A stretch of 64,000 nt of DNA from CBINFS01 sp966250015. Its GTDB lineage: Bacteria > Bacteroidota > Rhodothermia > Rhodothermales > DASSAV01. The notes under the pieces are model-generated. The model worked only from the letters and a program-made list of their open reading frames with translations, was not told the origin of the DNA and did not search any database. Both the position numbers and the translations under genes were made by a program. The stretch is from assembly GCA_966250015.1 (NCBI GenBank), contig CBINFS010000013.1, positions 27,018 through 91,017 on the forward strand, in the 5' to 3' direction. The number at the start of each line of letters is the position of its first letter. Within the stretch, counting starts at the first letter, position 1. Shown in pieces: positions 17,133-26,732 of this stretch.

Positions 17133-20100
17133 TCACTTCACCAGCAGCATTCTGATCGTTTCGACGTAGGAACCCGCCTGGATCCGGCAAATGTACAGCC
17201 CGGACGAAACCGAAGACCCTGCGTCGGATTGTCCATTCCAGACCACGGTATACTTTCCGGCGTCCTGGCTCGCGTGTACCAGCGAAGCCACTCGCTGGCC
17301 CAGCGTATTGAAGACCTCAAGTTTAACGTCCGCCGGTTCGGCGAGCTGGTAGACGATCTGTGTTTCGGAGTTGAACGGGTTCGGATAGTTGGGTTGCAGG
17401 GTAAAGGTCGTTGGAATGATTTCGTCGCCAGACCAGAAAAGAGTCTGGGAGGCCTCCTCGTTGTAGAAGCCTTCACCTTGTATCTCGATTGCCGATTCGT
17501 CGGCGAGGGGTTCGAGAACGAGTGTGGCGACGTTTCCCGACGAGATCGGTGTTGTTCCCATCAGTCCTACGTACAGGTTACCTTCCCTGATCGTAGTTGC
17601 CATTTCCCAGCCTTCCGGCAGGTCGGTCACAACGTCGCTCACCCGTACGATCGTCGAATCGAAACGGAGGCCGAGCTGAAGGGCAGTAACCGATCCCTTT
17701 ACCGAACTGAGCGTTACGGGCAAACGAATCAAGTCGCCTTCCCGTGCATACTCTCCGATGTCGAGTGTGGCTGATGGATTGTCCGCCTTTTGGGTTTTGT
17801 CAAGGCAGCCCTCCTGAACGGGCAGGCAATCGATGAGGCCGAGTTTGTATTGTTTTATGAGCGCGGCATCGTACACGGTGAGTCTTCCGTCTCCGGAAAC
17901 GTCCGAACCTGCGGCGAGGCTCCCCTTACCAACACCGTGTAACAGCAGGGTGGCGTCCTCCGCTGTCAGTACCCCGTCTCCGGACACGTCGCCCGGCACC
18001 TCGGCCGTTGCCGCCTTACCGGCCAGTGTAGTCTCAGGTGTTATGTCGCCCGAGCTGACGACTGCGGCGGAATACCCGCGCGATGCAGCGAGGGCAACGG
18101 CCATCGCAGTTCCCATTTCATTGTATCCCGCCTGCGTATAGTGCAGGCCGGTCCCGTCGTTGGCCATCATTCCGCGTGCCGGGAAGGTGATCGCCTGGTT
18201 GAACCCCGTTACGACACCGGGCTCACCTTCAGCCACGATCTCAGCCTGGGCAGCCCTCACGTCGGCGTACCCAACGTCGCCGAGTATCGTATTCGTTCCG
18301 ATTTCGGAGAGGACCAGCCGGAAGTTTTTCCATCCCTGATTCCTGAAGGTGGCGATCGTCGTCTTGAATGCCGCTTTATAGTCGGCCTTTGAAAAGTTCC
18401 TGGGAAGGTTTTCCTGGATAGCTTTTCCGTCCCTTTCACCCTGTACCCAGAGTACGGCGACGTCGGCCTGCGCGCCAGTCCGCGCATTCAGTTGATGGCC
18501 GGCGGCTATGGCATTGTCAAGCAGCACGCCATTCTCCCAGTTGTTGGTTGCATTGATGAGCCGGCTGTTTGGGGTGCCGCCGACTGCGGTTGCAACGAAG
18601 GCTGAGGTGCGCCCGGTCAGCTCGTACCACTTTTTGGCAAAGGCCGGCCACGCCGAACCGGTCGAAGCATTCCCTACCGGGTCGTCGAGTGGGACGAAGG
18701 TATCGGTCCCGGGGATGTACTCGAAAGCCGTCCCGGGCGGTGGATCGGGCGACAGGCTTTGATCTCCGATACCCTGCGCATTGGACTGGCCTGCGATGAT
18801 GAAAATGTCATCTACGGCAAAAGACGGGGTATCACTAATGATCAACTTCGGTCGATACGCCGGATTGCTGTGCTGACGGCTGGCGTAGATAACCGCATCG
18901 CTAGCACCACCTTGAGTGGTCTTGACAATGTGTAAGGAAAGTACGCCATCCCCCTGTTTCGCCTGAACGGCAGCAACCGTCACGTCGAGTTCAATGTATT
19001 GGCCGGAGACAACCGTCCAATTAGCCGTCACCTGGGTGGAGGAGGCGGGTTTGTTATTCCAGGTGATGGTGTTCTCCTGCCACGAGTCGTTCGTCACAAG
19101 TGTGGCGCGGTGGACCTGCCCGGGATTACCGACGTAAATTGGGTAGAGCCGCAACTTCGCATTTCCAATCTGAGGAACAGAAGAAAGGTTGAACTTCAGG
19201 AACACCTCACGTGTGTTGTCGGCGATCTTGTCGTTCTTGACGTAGAGCTCTTCCGAGGTCCCAAAGTTGGTATTGGCGTGGGTGCCACCCCGCACGTAGG
19301 CGTCGGCTGAGGCGACGATCTCTCCACCGCCTCCGGAGGCCGGGTTGACCTGCACTGAGACGGTCGCTTGGTTTGAGACGGCTCCGTCATCGTCGCGCAC
19401 GGTGTAGGTGAAGCTGTCGCTGCCGGTGAATCCCGCCGCCGGCGTGTAGGTGATCGCCCCCGTCGTCGGGTTGACCGTCGTCGAGCCGTGGTCGGCCTGG
19501 TCGACGACCGTCACCGTCGAAGGCACGAGCGTGCCGTCGGAGTCGCTGTCGTTGTTGAGCACCGGGATGACGACCTGGACGCCCTCGGTCGTCGTTGCGT
19601 TGTCGTTCTGGGCTACCGGCGGGTTGTTCGGCGGTCCGCCGCCGCCGTCGTCGATGATGAGCACCGGACGGAAGGCCGCCGTTGCGTGTTCGCGGCTGGC
19701 ATAGGTGACCACGTCGCCGCCACCCCCCTGGGTGACCTTCACGACGCGGATCGAGAGCAGGTCGTCCGTCGAGGCAGCCTGCTGGGCGGCAGCCGTCACG
19801 TCGATCTCGACGGCCTGTCCGGCCACCACCGTGAAGTCCGAGCCGAGCTGGCTCGACGAGGACGGTTTGTTGTTCCAGGTGATGGTGTTCTCCTGCCACG
19901 AGTCGTTCGTGACGAGCAGGGCGCGGTGGACCTGGCCGGGATCGCCTATCCCGACCGGATAGAGGCGCACCTTCGCGCTGCCGATCTGTGAGACCGAGGA
20001 GAGGTTGAACTTGAAGAAGGCCTCCCGGGTGTTGTTGGCGGTCTTGTCGTTCTTGACGAAGAGCTCGGTCTCCGAGCCGAAGTTCGTGTTGGCATAGGTG

Positions 20101-22142
20101 CCGCCTCGCACGTAGGCGTCGGCCGAAGCAACGATTTGACTACCACCGGAGGCCGGGTTGACCTGTACTGAGACGGTCGCTTGGTTTGAGACGGCTCCGT
20201 CATCGTCGCGCACGGTGTAGGTGAAGCTGTCGCTGCCGGTGAATCCCGCCGCCGGCGTGTAGGTGATCGCCCCCGTCGTCGGGTTGACCGTCGTCGAGCC
20301 GTGGTCGGCCTGGTCGACGACCGTCACCGTCGAAGGCACGAGCGTGCCGTCGGAGTCGCTGTCGTTGTTGAGCACCGGGATGACGACCTGGACGCCCTCG
20401 GTCGTCGTTGCGTTGTCGTTCTGGGCTACCGGCGGGTTGTTCGGCGGTCCGCCGCCGCCGTCGTCGATGATGAGCACCGGACGGAAGGCCGCCGTTGCGT
20501 GTTCGCGGCTGGCATAGGTGACCACGTCGCCGCCACCCCCCTGGGTGACCTTCACGACGCGGATCGAGAGCAGGTCGTCCGTCGAGGCAGCCTGCTGGGC
20601 GGCAGCCGTCACGTCGATCTCGACGGCCTGTCCGGCCACCACCGTGAAGTCCGAGCCGAGCTGGCTCGACGAGGACGGTTTGTTGTTCCAGGTGATGGTG
20701 TTCTCCTGCCACGAGTCGTTCGTGACGAGCAGGGCGCGGTGGACCTGGCCGGGATCGCCTATCCCGACCGGATAGAGGCGCACCTTCGCGCTGCCGATCT
20801 GTGAGACCGAGGAGAGGTTGAACTTGAAGAAGGCCTCCCGGGTGTTGTTGGCGGTCTTGTCGTTCTTGACGAAGAGCTCGGTCTCCGAGCCGAAGTTCGT
20901 GTTGGCATAGGTGCCGCCTCGCACATAAGCGTCGGCTGAGGCGACTATTGAGGACGGTCCCGCTAAAGTGTCAAAATCGCCCGCAGGATTCACCGTTATG
21001 ACGAAGTTCTGGAAGGCGTAGTCGTCGGGCCGGTCGGTTGCCCGCAAAACGACTGTGTGATCGCCTACGTCTTCACTTCCCGGCGTGCCTTCGAGCAACC
21101 CGCTTCCGTCCAGGTTATCGGTAAACGACAGCCAGGAGGGTATCGTCGGCGCCGTCAACGTGATTGCATCCAGCTCGGCGTCGACCGCCGTGACGACGTA
21201 GCTGTATGGTTCTCCTTCAATGGCATCGGTGACCGGCGTGCTTGTGAATTGCGGCAGCTCATTGGCTTCAGGGTTAACGGTCACCGTTACGGTCGCTTCG
21301 TTTGAGACTGCCGCGGAGTCGTCGGCCACCGTGTAAGTGAAGCTGTCACTACCGACGAAACCAGGCGCCGGGGTGTAGGTGACCTCGCCCGTTGAGGGAT
21401 CTACGGACGTCGAACCATTGGCCGGGTCCGCGACAACCATAACCGAAGTCGGGTCGAGTGTACCGTCGGGATCGCTATCATTTTCGAGTACGTCGATCGT
21501 TACGGGCAGATTCTCGATGGTATCTGTGCTGTCGTTTTGAGCGATGGGAGGAATGTTCGGTGGTGGAGTGCTTTCCTCGATGATTAAGCTTGGCGCTATT
21601 CCCGAGTCGCCGTTCTCACGGCTGGCGTAAGCGACCACGTCGCCGCCACCTCCCTGACCAACCTTAACGACGCGGATCGAGAGTAGCCCGTCACTCGATG
21701 CCGCCTGGATGGCGGCGGCCGTCACGTTGATTTCAATGGCCTGTCCGGCGACTACCGTGAAGTCCGAGCCAAGCTGACCGGACGACGAGGGTTTATTATT
21801 CCAGGTGATGGTGTTCTCCTCCCACGAATCGTCGCTAACGAGTGTGGCGCGGTGAACCTGTCCCGGGTCCCCGACGATGGCCGGATAAATGCGAAACGTT
21901 GCACTTTCGATCTGTGGGTACGAGGAGAGGTCGAACTTGAAAAAAGCCTCACGGGAATTGCCGGAGTATCGGTCGTTCTTGACGTAAAGCTCACTTTCCG
22001 AGCCGAAGTTTGAATTGGCGTGGCTGCCGTCGCGCACGTAGGCGTCAGCCGAGGCAGTGATCGTAACCGTCTGTGCACTGGCTACTTCTATACAGCAAAC
22101 AGTTAAAAATAAAAATAACAAGAAGAAAGTAGCTGTTCGCAT
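17133..22142 (-). CDS. Giant mosaic secreted esterase-like protein: DNRLRE x4, SGNH, dockerin, cohesin-like, T9SS tail
   Basis: 1669 aa on the minus strand from ATG 22142. Signal peptide 1-23. DNRLRE domains lie at about 27-190, 398-560, 669-830 and 944-1104, separated by cadherin-like Ig domains (PVxIxVLxNDSDxDGT, SFTYTVxDD) and one putative-Ig domain (about 293-385). An SGNH/sialate-O-acetylesterase-like domain at about 1107-1364 has FIIAGQSNAQG (nucleophile Ser), VQGERDGK and DGTGLHYTQAGY (Asp and His). A dockerin-type pair of calcium loops (GDVSGDGVLTAEDA, SDVSGDGRLTVYDA) lies at about 1380-1440, a cohesin-like beta-sandwich at about 1444-1567, and a YPNPFNSETQIVYQL T9SS tail from about 1580. 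It probably de-acylates a polysaccharide at the cell surface while holding it with the DNRLRE modules. Two 271-codon units are almost identical in DNA. Confidence 0.85.
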   Translation of the reverse strand: MRTATFFLLFLFLTVCCIEVASAQTVTITASADAYVRDGSHANSNFGSESELYVKNDRYSGNSREAFFKFDLSSYPQIESATFRIYPAIVGDPGQVHRATLVSDDSWEENTITWNNKPSSSGQLGSDFTVVAGQAIEINVTAAAIQAASSDGLLSIRVVKVGQGGGGDVVAYASRENGDSGIAPSLIIEESTPPPNIPPIAQNDSTDTIENLPVTIDVLENDSDPDGTLDPTSVMVVADPANGSTSVDPSTGEVTYTPAPGFVGSDSFTYTVADDSAAVSNEATVTVTVNPEANELPQFTSTPVTDAIEGEPYSYVVTAVDAELDAITLTAPTIPSWLSFTDNLDGSGLLEGTPGSEDVGDHTVVLRATDRPDDYAFQNFVITVNPAGDFDTLAGPSSIVASADAYVRGGTYANTNFGSETELFVKNDKTANNTREAFFKFNLSSVSQIGSAKVRLYPVGIGDPGQVHRALLVTNDSWQENTITWNNKPSSSSQLGSDFTVVAGQAVEIDVTAAAQQAASTDDLLSIRVVKVTQGGGGDVVTYASREHATAAFRPVLIIDDGGGGPPNNPPVAQNDNATTTEGVQVVIPVLNNDSDSDGTLVPSTVTVVDQADHGSTTVNPTTGAITYTPAAGFTGSDSFTYTVRDDDGAVSNQATVSVQVNPASGGSQIVASADAYVRGGTYANTNFGSETELFVKNDKTANNTREAFFKFNLSSVSQIGSAKVRLYPVGIGDPGQVHRALLVTNDSWQENTITWNNKPSSSSQLGSDFTVVAGQAVEIDVTAAAQQAASTDDLLSIRVVKVTQGGGGDVVTYASREHATAAFRPVLIIDDGGGGPPNNPPVAQNDNATTTEGVQVVIPVLNNDSDSDGTLVPSTVTVVDQADHGSTTVNPTTGAITYTPAAGFTGSDSFTYTVRDDDGAVSNQATVSVQVNPASGGGGEIVASADAYVRGGTHANTNFGTSEELYVKNDKIADNTREVFLKFNLSSVPQIGNAKLRLYPIYVGNPGQVHRATLVTNDSWQENTITWNNKPASSTQVTANWTVVSGQYIELDVTVAAVQAKQGDGVLSLHIVKTTQGGASDAVIYASRQHSNPAYRPKLIISDTPSFAVDDIFIIAGQSNAQGIGDQSLSPDPPPGTAFEYIPGTDTFVPLDDPVGNASTGSAWPAFAKKWYELTGRTSAFVATAVGGTPNSRLINATNNWENGVLLDNAIAAGHQLNARTGAQADVAVLWVQGERDGKAIQENLPRNFSKADYKAAFKTTIATFRNQGWKNFRLVLSEIGTNTILGDVGYADVRAAQAEIVAEGEPGVVTGFNQAITFPARGMMANDGTGLHYTQAGYNEMGTAMAVALAASRGYSAAVVSSGDITPETTLAGKAATAEVPGDVSGDGVLTAEDATLLLHGVGKGSLAAGSDVSGDGRLTVYDAALIKQYKLGLIDCLPVQEGCLDKTQKADNPSATLDIGEYAREGDLIRLPVTLSSVKGSVTALQLGLRFDSTIVRVSDVVTDLPEGWEMATTIREGNLYVGLMGTTPISSGNVATLVLEPLADESAIEIQGEGFYNEEASQTLFWSGDEIIPTTFTLQPNYPNPFNSETQIVYQLAEPADVKLEVFNTLGQRVASLVHASQDAGKYTVVWNGQSDAGSSVSSGLYICRIQAGSYVETIRMLLVK
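19333..20111 (-). repeat. Tandem repeat unit, distal copy (DNRLRE + Ig)
   Basis: This 779-bp block matches 20146-20924 at a constant offset of 813 bp. Reading both by eye I find one difference (C at 19353 versus T at 20166). 813 bp is exactly 271 codons, so the frame is kept. It encodes residues about 677-936 of the mosaic protein. Confidence 0.95.
20146..20924 (-). repeat. Tandem repeat unit, proximal copy (DNRLRE + Ig)
   Basis: Partner of 19333-20111, encoding residues about 406-665. The flanking sequence (20925 onward and 20112-20145) diverges quickly, which marks the ends of the homogenised block. Confidence 0.95.
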
Positions 22143-22499
22143 GAGTGTACGTTAGGGCAATTTTGACGGTTTTGTAAGCACCGCGCGAGTGTATTGAAAT
22201 AGGAGTTGTAAATCTGAAACCTATTTAGAAAAGAATCACTTAGCCATTGTCGTTATTTGGCTCAACGTTTCTAAGCCCGCGGCTAAGGAGAAGTATAGAA
22301 AAGACATGCAGGGTGGTAAGTTACCCCGGACTTTAGATTTGAACAGCTGAGTGGAAGGGGAAATCTAATCCAAAAGTATTGACCCAGTCAGCCTTCAGGC
22401 TCAGCGTCGTGGTGAGGAGAAGACGTGCGTTTGTACAGGTCGTGATTGGTAGTTTATTCCCCCAGATTTACAGGCTGGTAAGTGCGTTATGGACAAAGT
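22143..22499. other. Divergent intergenic region
   Basis: About 355 bp between the divergent starts at 22142 and 22500. It should carry promoters for both the mosaic protein and the second polysaccharide operon. I see no clear core promoter, repeat or gene. Confidence 0.5.
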
Positions 22500-23576
22500 A
22501 TGGGTATGAAAATCATTGCCTGTGGTTCGCCATATGGGAAGGGAGGTATTGGTCGTCACTTTGCTCAGATCGTCGAAGAAGCCAGGGAGAAGGGGCATCT
22601 GCAACACTATTATACTCCTATCATAAAGCCGGATGACGGCCAGTACGGTACGCGTATTCCTTTGAGGGAATTCGACTGGATCCGGCACTACACTCCCGTC
22701 CGATTCAGTCAGAGTTGGTTGAGTGTGGCAAAGGGCGAGATTTTCGACCGCAAGGTAGCGTCAAAGCTTAACGAGCCGGCCGGGGTACTGGTAGGATTCG
22801 TCGGGAAGACGCTTCACAGTTTTGAGAAGGCAAAACGGCTGGGGTTCGGCAAACTCGAGCTAATCGCTACGAACAGCCACGTCAATAATCTAATGCGCTT
22901 GCACAAGCGGGCGGGGCGGGAAACCGGGATTCACGATAGCTGGCTAAATGAGGTCCAGCGGCGAAAGACCATCAAAGAGTACGAATTGGCGGACGTAATC
23001 CGTGTCCATTCCGAGTACGTCCGCCAGACGTTTATCGAAGAAGGAGTGCCTGAGCAGAAGCTTGAACGGATGTACCTCACGGTACACCCCAGATTCAAGC
23101 CGCCAGACGGTCGTCCAGATGATGGTGTTTTTCGGGTGGTTTACGTTGGGAGGGTCGAGGCCACGAAGGGGATACCTCTTTTGATCGAGGCCTTTTCGCG
23201 CCTGTCCGTCAGTCCCGCCGAGCTCATCCTCGTTGGAGGCTGGTCCACGCGGGCAATGAGACGATACATGGAGGAGCGGATGAGTCGCGACCCGAGGATT
23301 CGTCTGGCACCGGGCGACCCGCTACCAATCTTGCACCAGGCCGACGTTTTTGTTCACCCGTCTTACGAGGATGGATTTGCATACGCACCCTTCGAGGCGC
23401 TTGCCTGTGGCGTACCCGTGATCGTCACGGAAGATACGGGAATGAAAGAGTACGTCGAGGAGGGGGTTAACGGATTCATCGTGCCGACGGGCAACTGGAA
23501 GGCCATTCACGAGCGCCTCGAGTACGTTGCTCGTCATCCAATTTCACAATCGTTTACTCTCACCAATGCATCTTAA
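22500..23576 (+). CDS. GT4 glycosyltransferase
   Basis: A GT-B transferase of about 358 aa. The N-terminus is MGMKIIACGSPYGKGGIGRHFAQIV, a standard glycine-rich acceptor-side loop. The C-terminal half has VVYVGRVEATKGIPLLIEAF, LILVGGW and SYEDGFAYAPFEALACGVPVIVTE (E-x7-E type signature, about 287-300). I chose the ATG at 22500, close to the glycine-rich strand, rather than a GTG 18 nt earlier; ATG 22506 is also possible. It opens the 22.5-34.9 kb operon and overlaps the following sulfotransferase by 11 nt, so the two are probably translationally coupled and may act on the same residue. The sugar is unknown. Confidence 0.85.
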   Translation: MGMKIIACGSPYGKGGIGRHFAQIVEEAREKGHLQHYYTPIIKPDDGQYGTRIPLREFDWIRHYTPVRFSQSWLSVAKGEIFDRKVASKLNEPAGVLVGFVGKTLHSFEKAKRLGFGKLELIATNSHVNNLMRLHKRAGRETGIHDSWLNEVQRRKTIKEYELADVIRVHSEYVRQTFIEEGVPEQKLERMYLTVHPRFKPPDGRPDDGVFRVVYVGRVEATKGIPLLIEAFSRLSVSPAELILVGGWSTRAMRRYMEERMSRDPRIRLAPGDPLPILHQADVFVHPSYEDGFAYAPFEALACGVPVIVTEDTGMKEYVEEGVNGFIVPTGNWKAIHERLEYVARHPISQSFTLTNAS

Positions 23577-24510
23577 CGTGGGAAATAATCAGGCTTTACT
23601 GGATCGCGATTACGATAAGGAGAGTTTGGTACACGCTCCTTTTCGGGTCTTTTTCGGGCATCATAAATGTGCCACGGGATGGATTGACGGGGTGCTGAGG
23701 GAAATTTGTTTTCACATGGGCATCCGTTTCAAGATCGTTCACCTTCCCGTGCATTTTCTGCACGCGGGTTCGCTCGGCAATCTAGTCAGGCAAGAGCGAA
23801 TTGGGTTCCTGGCCTACACCAATGCCGAACGAATCCATACCCTCGACCTTCCCCCCTTCAAGGGATTCCACGTTGTGCGCGATCCTCGAGACGTGATCGT
23901 GTCCGCTTACTTCTCGCACCTCTACAGCCATAGCTCGAAGGGATGGCCGGAGCTCGAGGCGCACCGAAAAGAGCTACAACAGCTTTCGAAAGAGGAAGGT
24001 CTGTTTTGCGAAATGGAGTTCTCCCGGCCCGAAATGGAGCAGATGTACGATTGGGACTACGAGCAGGAGAACGTCCTGGAGCTGAAGATGGAGGAGTTGA
24101 CCGGTGATCCCATAAACGGGTTCATTCGGATCGTTCGATTCCTCGATCTGCTAGACGAGAGGGAGCACGGCGGCCTGCAGCGGGCATTGTTGACGGTCAA
24201 TCTGAAAATGAACCGGCTGAACCAGAAAGGCAGACGGTTCATGCCGGGTAATTTGCCCATGTTTCCCGTTCCCCAGCGGAGTGTTCCGCTCATTCCCCTC
24301 CACGATTTGGTGACCATCCTTGAAAAGAAAAGCTTTTCACGGCTCGCCGGGGGACGGAAGCGTGGTCAGGAGAACGTGAAGAGCCACTACAGGAAAGGAG
24401 TACCCGGAGACTGGAAGAACCATTTCACGGAGGCCCACATTCGCCATTTTAAGGAATCCTACAACCATGTTCTCGTCAAGCTGGGATACGAGACCGACGC
24501 AAACTGGTAG
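23566..24510 (+). CDS. Sulfotransferase, second of five
   Basis: About 314 aa. The PAPS loop reads FFGHHKCATGWIDGVL (about 28-43), an alternative to the usual RSGTT form in which the Lys and the Thr-Gly turn are kept. The 3'-phosphate site is FHVVRDPRDVIVSAYFSHLYSH (about 102-122, strong match), followed by KMEELTGDPINGFIRIVRFL, a typical late helix. I took the ATG at 23566, inside the end of the preceding GT4, over a TTG farther upstream. The coupling to the GT4 suggests sulfation of a freshly added sugar. The substrate cannot be deduced. Confidence 0.83.
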   Translation: MHLNVGNNQALLDRDYDKESLVHAPFRVFFGHHKCATGWIDGVLREICFHMGIRFKIVHLPVHFLHAGSLGNLVRQERIGFLAYTNAERIHTLDLPPFKGFHVVRDPRDVIVSAYFSHLYSHSSKGWPELEAHRKELQQLSKEEGLFCEMEFSRPEMEQMYDWDYEQENVLELKMEELTGDPINGFIRIVRFLDLLDEREHGGLQRALLTVNLKMNRLNQKGRRFMPGNLPMFPVPQRSVPLIPLHDLVTILEKKSFSRLAGGRKRGQENVKSHYRKGVPGDWKNHFTEAHIRHFKESYNHVLVKLGYETDANW

Positions 24511-24581
24511 TCAATAGTCGGAGTAACCGAGCTCAGCGGCTCTGACGCCATCCCCGGACGGGTTATTTGTTCAGGAAATCT

Positions 24582-25751
24582 ATGATTGTAGGACATTACG
24601 CTCCCATGATCTGGGCGCAAGGAGGTATAGCGAACTACGTTAGCCGGCTGGGAGCCGTCCAGACCGCGTTGGGGCATACTGTGTATTACTTTGGCAACCA
24701 GGATGCTACCGGGGTAAAGTCGGATTCGTACATCGAGGTAAGGAACTCAGAAGAGTTGTTCAAGCATGCGCGGGTCCTGGGGCTCGACGTCTTACATCTC
24801 CACAAACCGGTCGACGTTCTGCCCGAAGATCGCGTGCCGGTCGTCCGAACCTTCCATGGTCACCAGGGATCGTGCCCGAGTGGGACTCGGTATCTATCTC
24901 GCTCCGGAATGCCATGTAATCGGGCATACAGTGTGTTTGGTTGCCTCTGGGGACACTACGTCGATCGCTGTGGGAGCCGGCATCCGGCGCGCGTGAAGGA
25001 GCACTTCACGCGTTTGCACCACGAAATGCGGCAGGCTTCCCTCGTCCCCACCTATACGGTGAGCCAATATCTGTACCATCAGATGGTCCGTTCCGGGTGC
25101 TCTTCGGAACTCTTGCATACCATTTTGTCGCCTGCACCGGAGGTAACCCATCCCTACCGGCCTCCCGAACCGGGAGGCGTTTCCCATTTTGTCTTTCTTG
25201 GCCGTCTCGTACCACAAAAGGGGCTGTCCTGGCTGCTTCGCGCGATCGGCAAGGTTTCTCGGCCTGTTCATCTCGACGTGGCTGGAGACGGATATGAACG
25301 AGACGAATCGCAACGTTTGGCCGAACGTCTCGGCATCGCGGACCGAGTGACGTTTCACGGATGGGTGGAGCAAAGCGTGGTATCAAGGCTCATTTTGAAT
25401 GCAAGGGCTGTCATTTTTCCTTCGGTCTGGCAGGAGCCGGCCGGGCTCGTCAGTCTGGAAGCCGCAGCTCACGGGCGTGCCGTTATCGCCAGCCGTGTGG
25501 GTGGCATACCCGAATATGCGACAGAAGAGTATGCCTTGCTGGTAGAACCGAACGACGTCGACGGGCTCGCCGATTGCATCGATCGCCTGGCTTCCGACGT
25601 TCAGCTTGCCGAACACTTGGGTCGAAACGGGATGGAGCTGATGGGTAAGCGATTCAGTATGGCAGGCTTTATGGATCAGCTGGAGGCATTTTACAACCGT
25701 GCCATCATGAGGGTCAACAACGCGCCTCTGGAGAGCCGAGGCGTCTCGTAG
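24582..25751 (+). CDS. GT4 glycosyltransferase
   Basis: A GT-B enzyme of about 389 aa. Start at ATG 24582, preceded by AGGA about 8 nt upstream; an in-frame TTG lies 15 nt earlier. The acceptor half begins IVGHYAPMIWAQGGIANYVSRL. The donor half has FVFLGRLVPQKGLSWLLRAI, VAGDGYER, VTFHGWVEQ and SVWQEPAGLVSLEAAAHGRAV (about 280-300), ending in the E-x7-E motif. The middle contains several cysteines (SCPSGTRYLSRSGMPCNRAY, VFGCLWGHYVDRCG), a pattern also seen in other GT4 enzymes. It is 44 nt upstream of a sulfotransferase, a second GT/sulfotransferase pair. Donor unknown. Confidence 0.86.
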   Translation: MIVGHYAPMIWAQGGIANYVSRLGAVQTALGHTVYYFGNQDATGVKSDSYIEVRNSEELFKHARVLGLDVLHLHKPVDVLPEDRVPVVRTFHGHQGSCPSGTRYLSRSGMPCNRAYSVFGCLWGHYVDRCGSRHPARVKEHFTRLHHEMRQASLVPTYTVSQYLYHQMVRSGCSSELLHTILSPAPEVTHPYRPPEPGGVSHFVFLGRLVPQKGLSWLLRAIGKVSRPVHLDVAGDGYERDESQRLAERLGIADRVTFHGWVEQSVVSRLILNARAVIFPSVWQEPAGLVSLEAAAHGRAVIASRVGGIPEYATEEYALLVEPNDVDGLADCIDRLASDVQLAEHLGRNGMELMGKRFSMAGFMDQLEAFYNRAIMRVNNAPLESRGVS

Positions 25752-25795
25752 ACGACGAGCCACTGTACCAATTCGAACTTACAACGAACAACGTC

Positions 25796-26716
25796 ATGAG
25801 CATATCAACCGCCGTCATACTAGGTTCACCGAGATCGGGCACGACGTTTTTGATGCACGTCCTGAACGGGTTGCCTGATTCGGAATGTATGGTAGGTACG
25901 CTGCTGCCGGTAGCCATTCCTCACGTGGTCAACCAGGATATTCCTCGGGACGTCTACGAGGCGCTCGCTGTCGGCTTTGAGCGATCACTGGATGCTTACC
26001 TGCACTCGGCCCGCTTTTACTCGAGGGGGGCAGCCTTGCAGAAGTGGGGAGCGGCGCCGACCGGTCTGCGAGGTCTGATCGATGCGTTTAAAGGCAACCG
26101 CAAGGGCATCCAGCGATTAATCTATAAAGAGCCTTTTCTCAGTCTGGCGCCGGATTTTACCTACCAGGCACTTCCGGAGGCGCGCATCATCCACATTTAT
26201 CGGGACGGGCGAGACGTTGCCAACTCGCTGGTGCGTAGTTACGACGTCCTTTCGAATGAGCGGTTGACGAATCTTCTTGGCTCGGAGATGAGATTGGGGC
26301 GCAGCTACGACGGTGTGCATTACGTGCCTTGGTGGGTCGAAGCCGGAAAAGATGACGAGTTCATGGCAGGATCACCATATGTGCGTGCCATCTGGATGTG
26401 GAAGTACATGGTTCGGCGTTGCCACGATTTCTTCTCTCGGCCGGAGATCGAACAGAGTGGCCGTGTGATGCTTCTGCGGTACGAGGACCTGATGCGACAG
26501 CCTGAAAAGTACGGCAAAGCCGTTTTGGACCACCTTGGAGCCAAACCGAGCAAACACTTCTGGAAAAGGCTACGATCGGCGCACGCTGATTCGATCGGCA
26601 AATACCGAAAACGCGACAAAGCGGAGGTCGAGGCAGCGGAGCGTATAGCAGGGGAAGAGTTGCGTCTGTACGGCTATACCCTGTCTTCGAGCACTGCTGA
26701 AACTGTCTCGGCATAA
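25796..26716 (+). CDS. Sulfotransferase, third of five
   Basis: 306 aa. PAPS loop AVILGSPRSGTTFLMHVL (about 7-24) and 3'-phosphate site IIHIYRDGRDVANSLVRSYD (about 131-150), both close to family consensus, then LLRYEDLMRQPEKYGKAVLDHLG. It is soluble with no signal peptide, so it acts on cytoplasmic or inner-leaflet acceptors. It lies between two GT-B transferases in the same operon. The target hydroxyl is unknown. Confidence 0.88.
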   Translation: MSISTAVILGSPRSGTTFLMHVLNGLPDSECMVGTLLPVAIPHVVNQDIPRDVYEALAVGFERSLDAYLHSARFYSRGAALQKWGAAPTGLRGLIDAFKGNRKGIQRLIYKEPFLSLAPDFTYQALPEARIIHIYRDGRDVANSLVRSYDVLSNERLTNLLGSEMRLGRSYDGVHYVPWWVEAGKDDEFMAGSPYVRAIWMWKYMVRRCHDFFSRPEIEQSGRVMLLRYEDLMRQPEKYGKAVLDHLGAKPSKHFWKRLRSAHADSIGKYRKRDKAEVEAAERIAGEELRLYGYTLSSSTAETVSA

Positions 26717-26732
26717 TCGGCGCAGTCTAGTG

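Noticed and set aside
19387..20712. Pairs of identical open frames in other reading frames inside the mosaic gene (for example 19387-19899 and 20200-20712)
   Set aside because: They are by-products of the 813-bp tandem duplication, not genes; the identical shadows only confirm the repeat.
19333..20924. Possibility that the direct repeats are a CRISPR array or an insertion element
   Set aside because: There are only two long units that keep the reading frame, with no short repeats, spacers, terminal inverted repeats or transposase.
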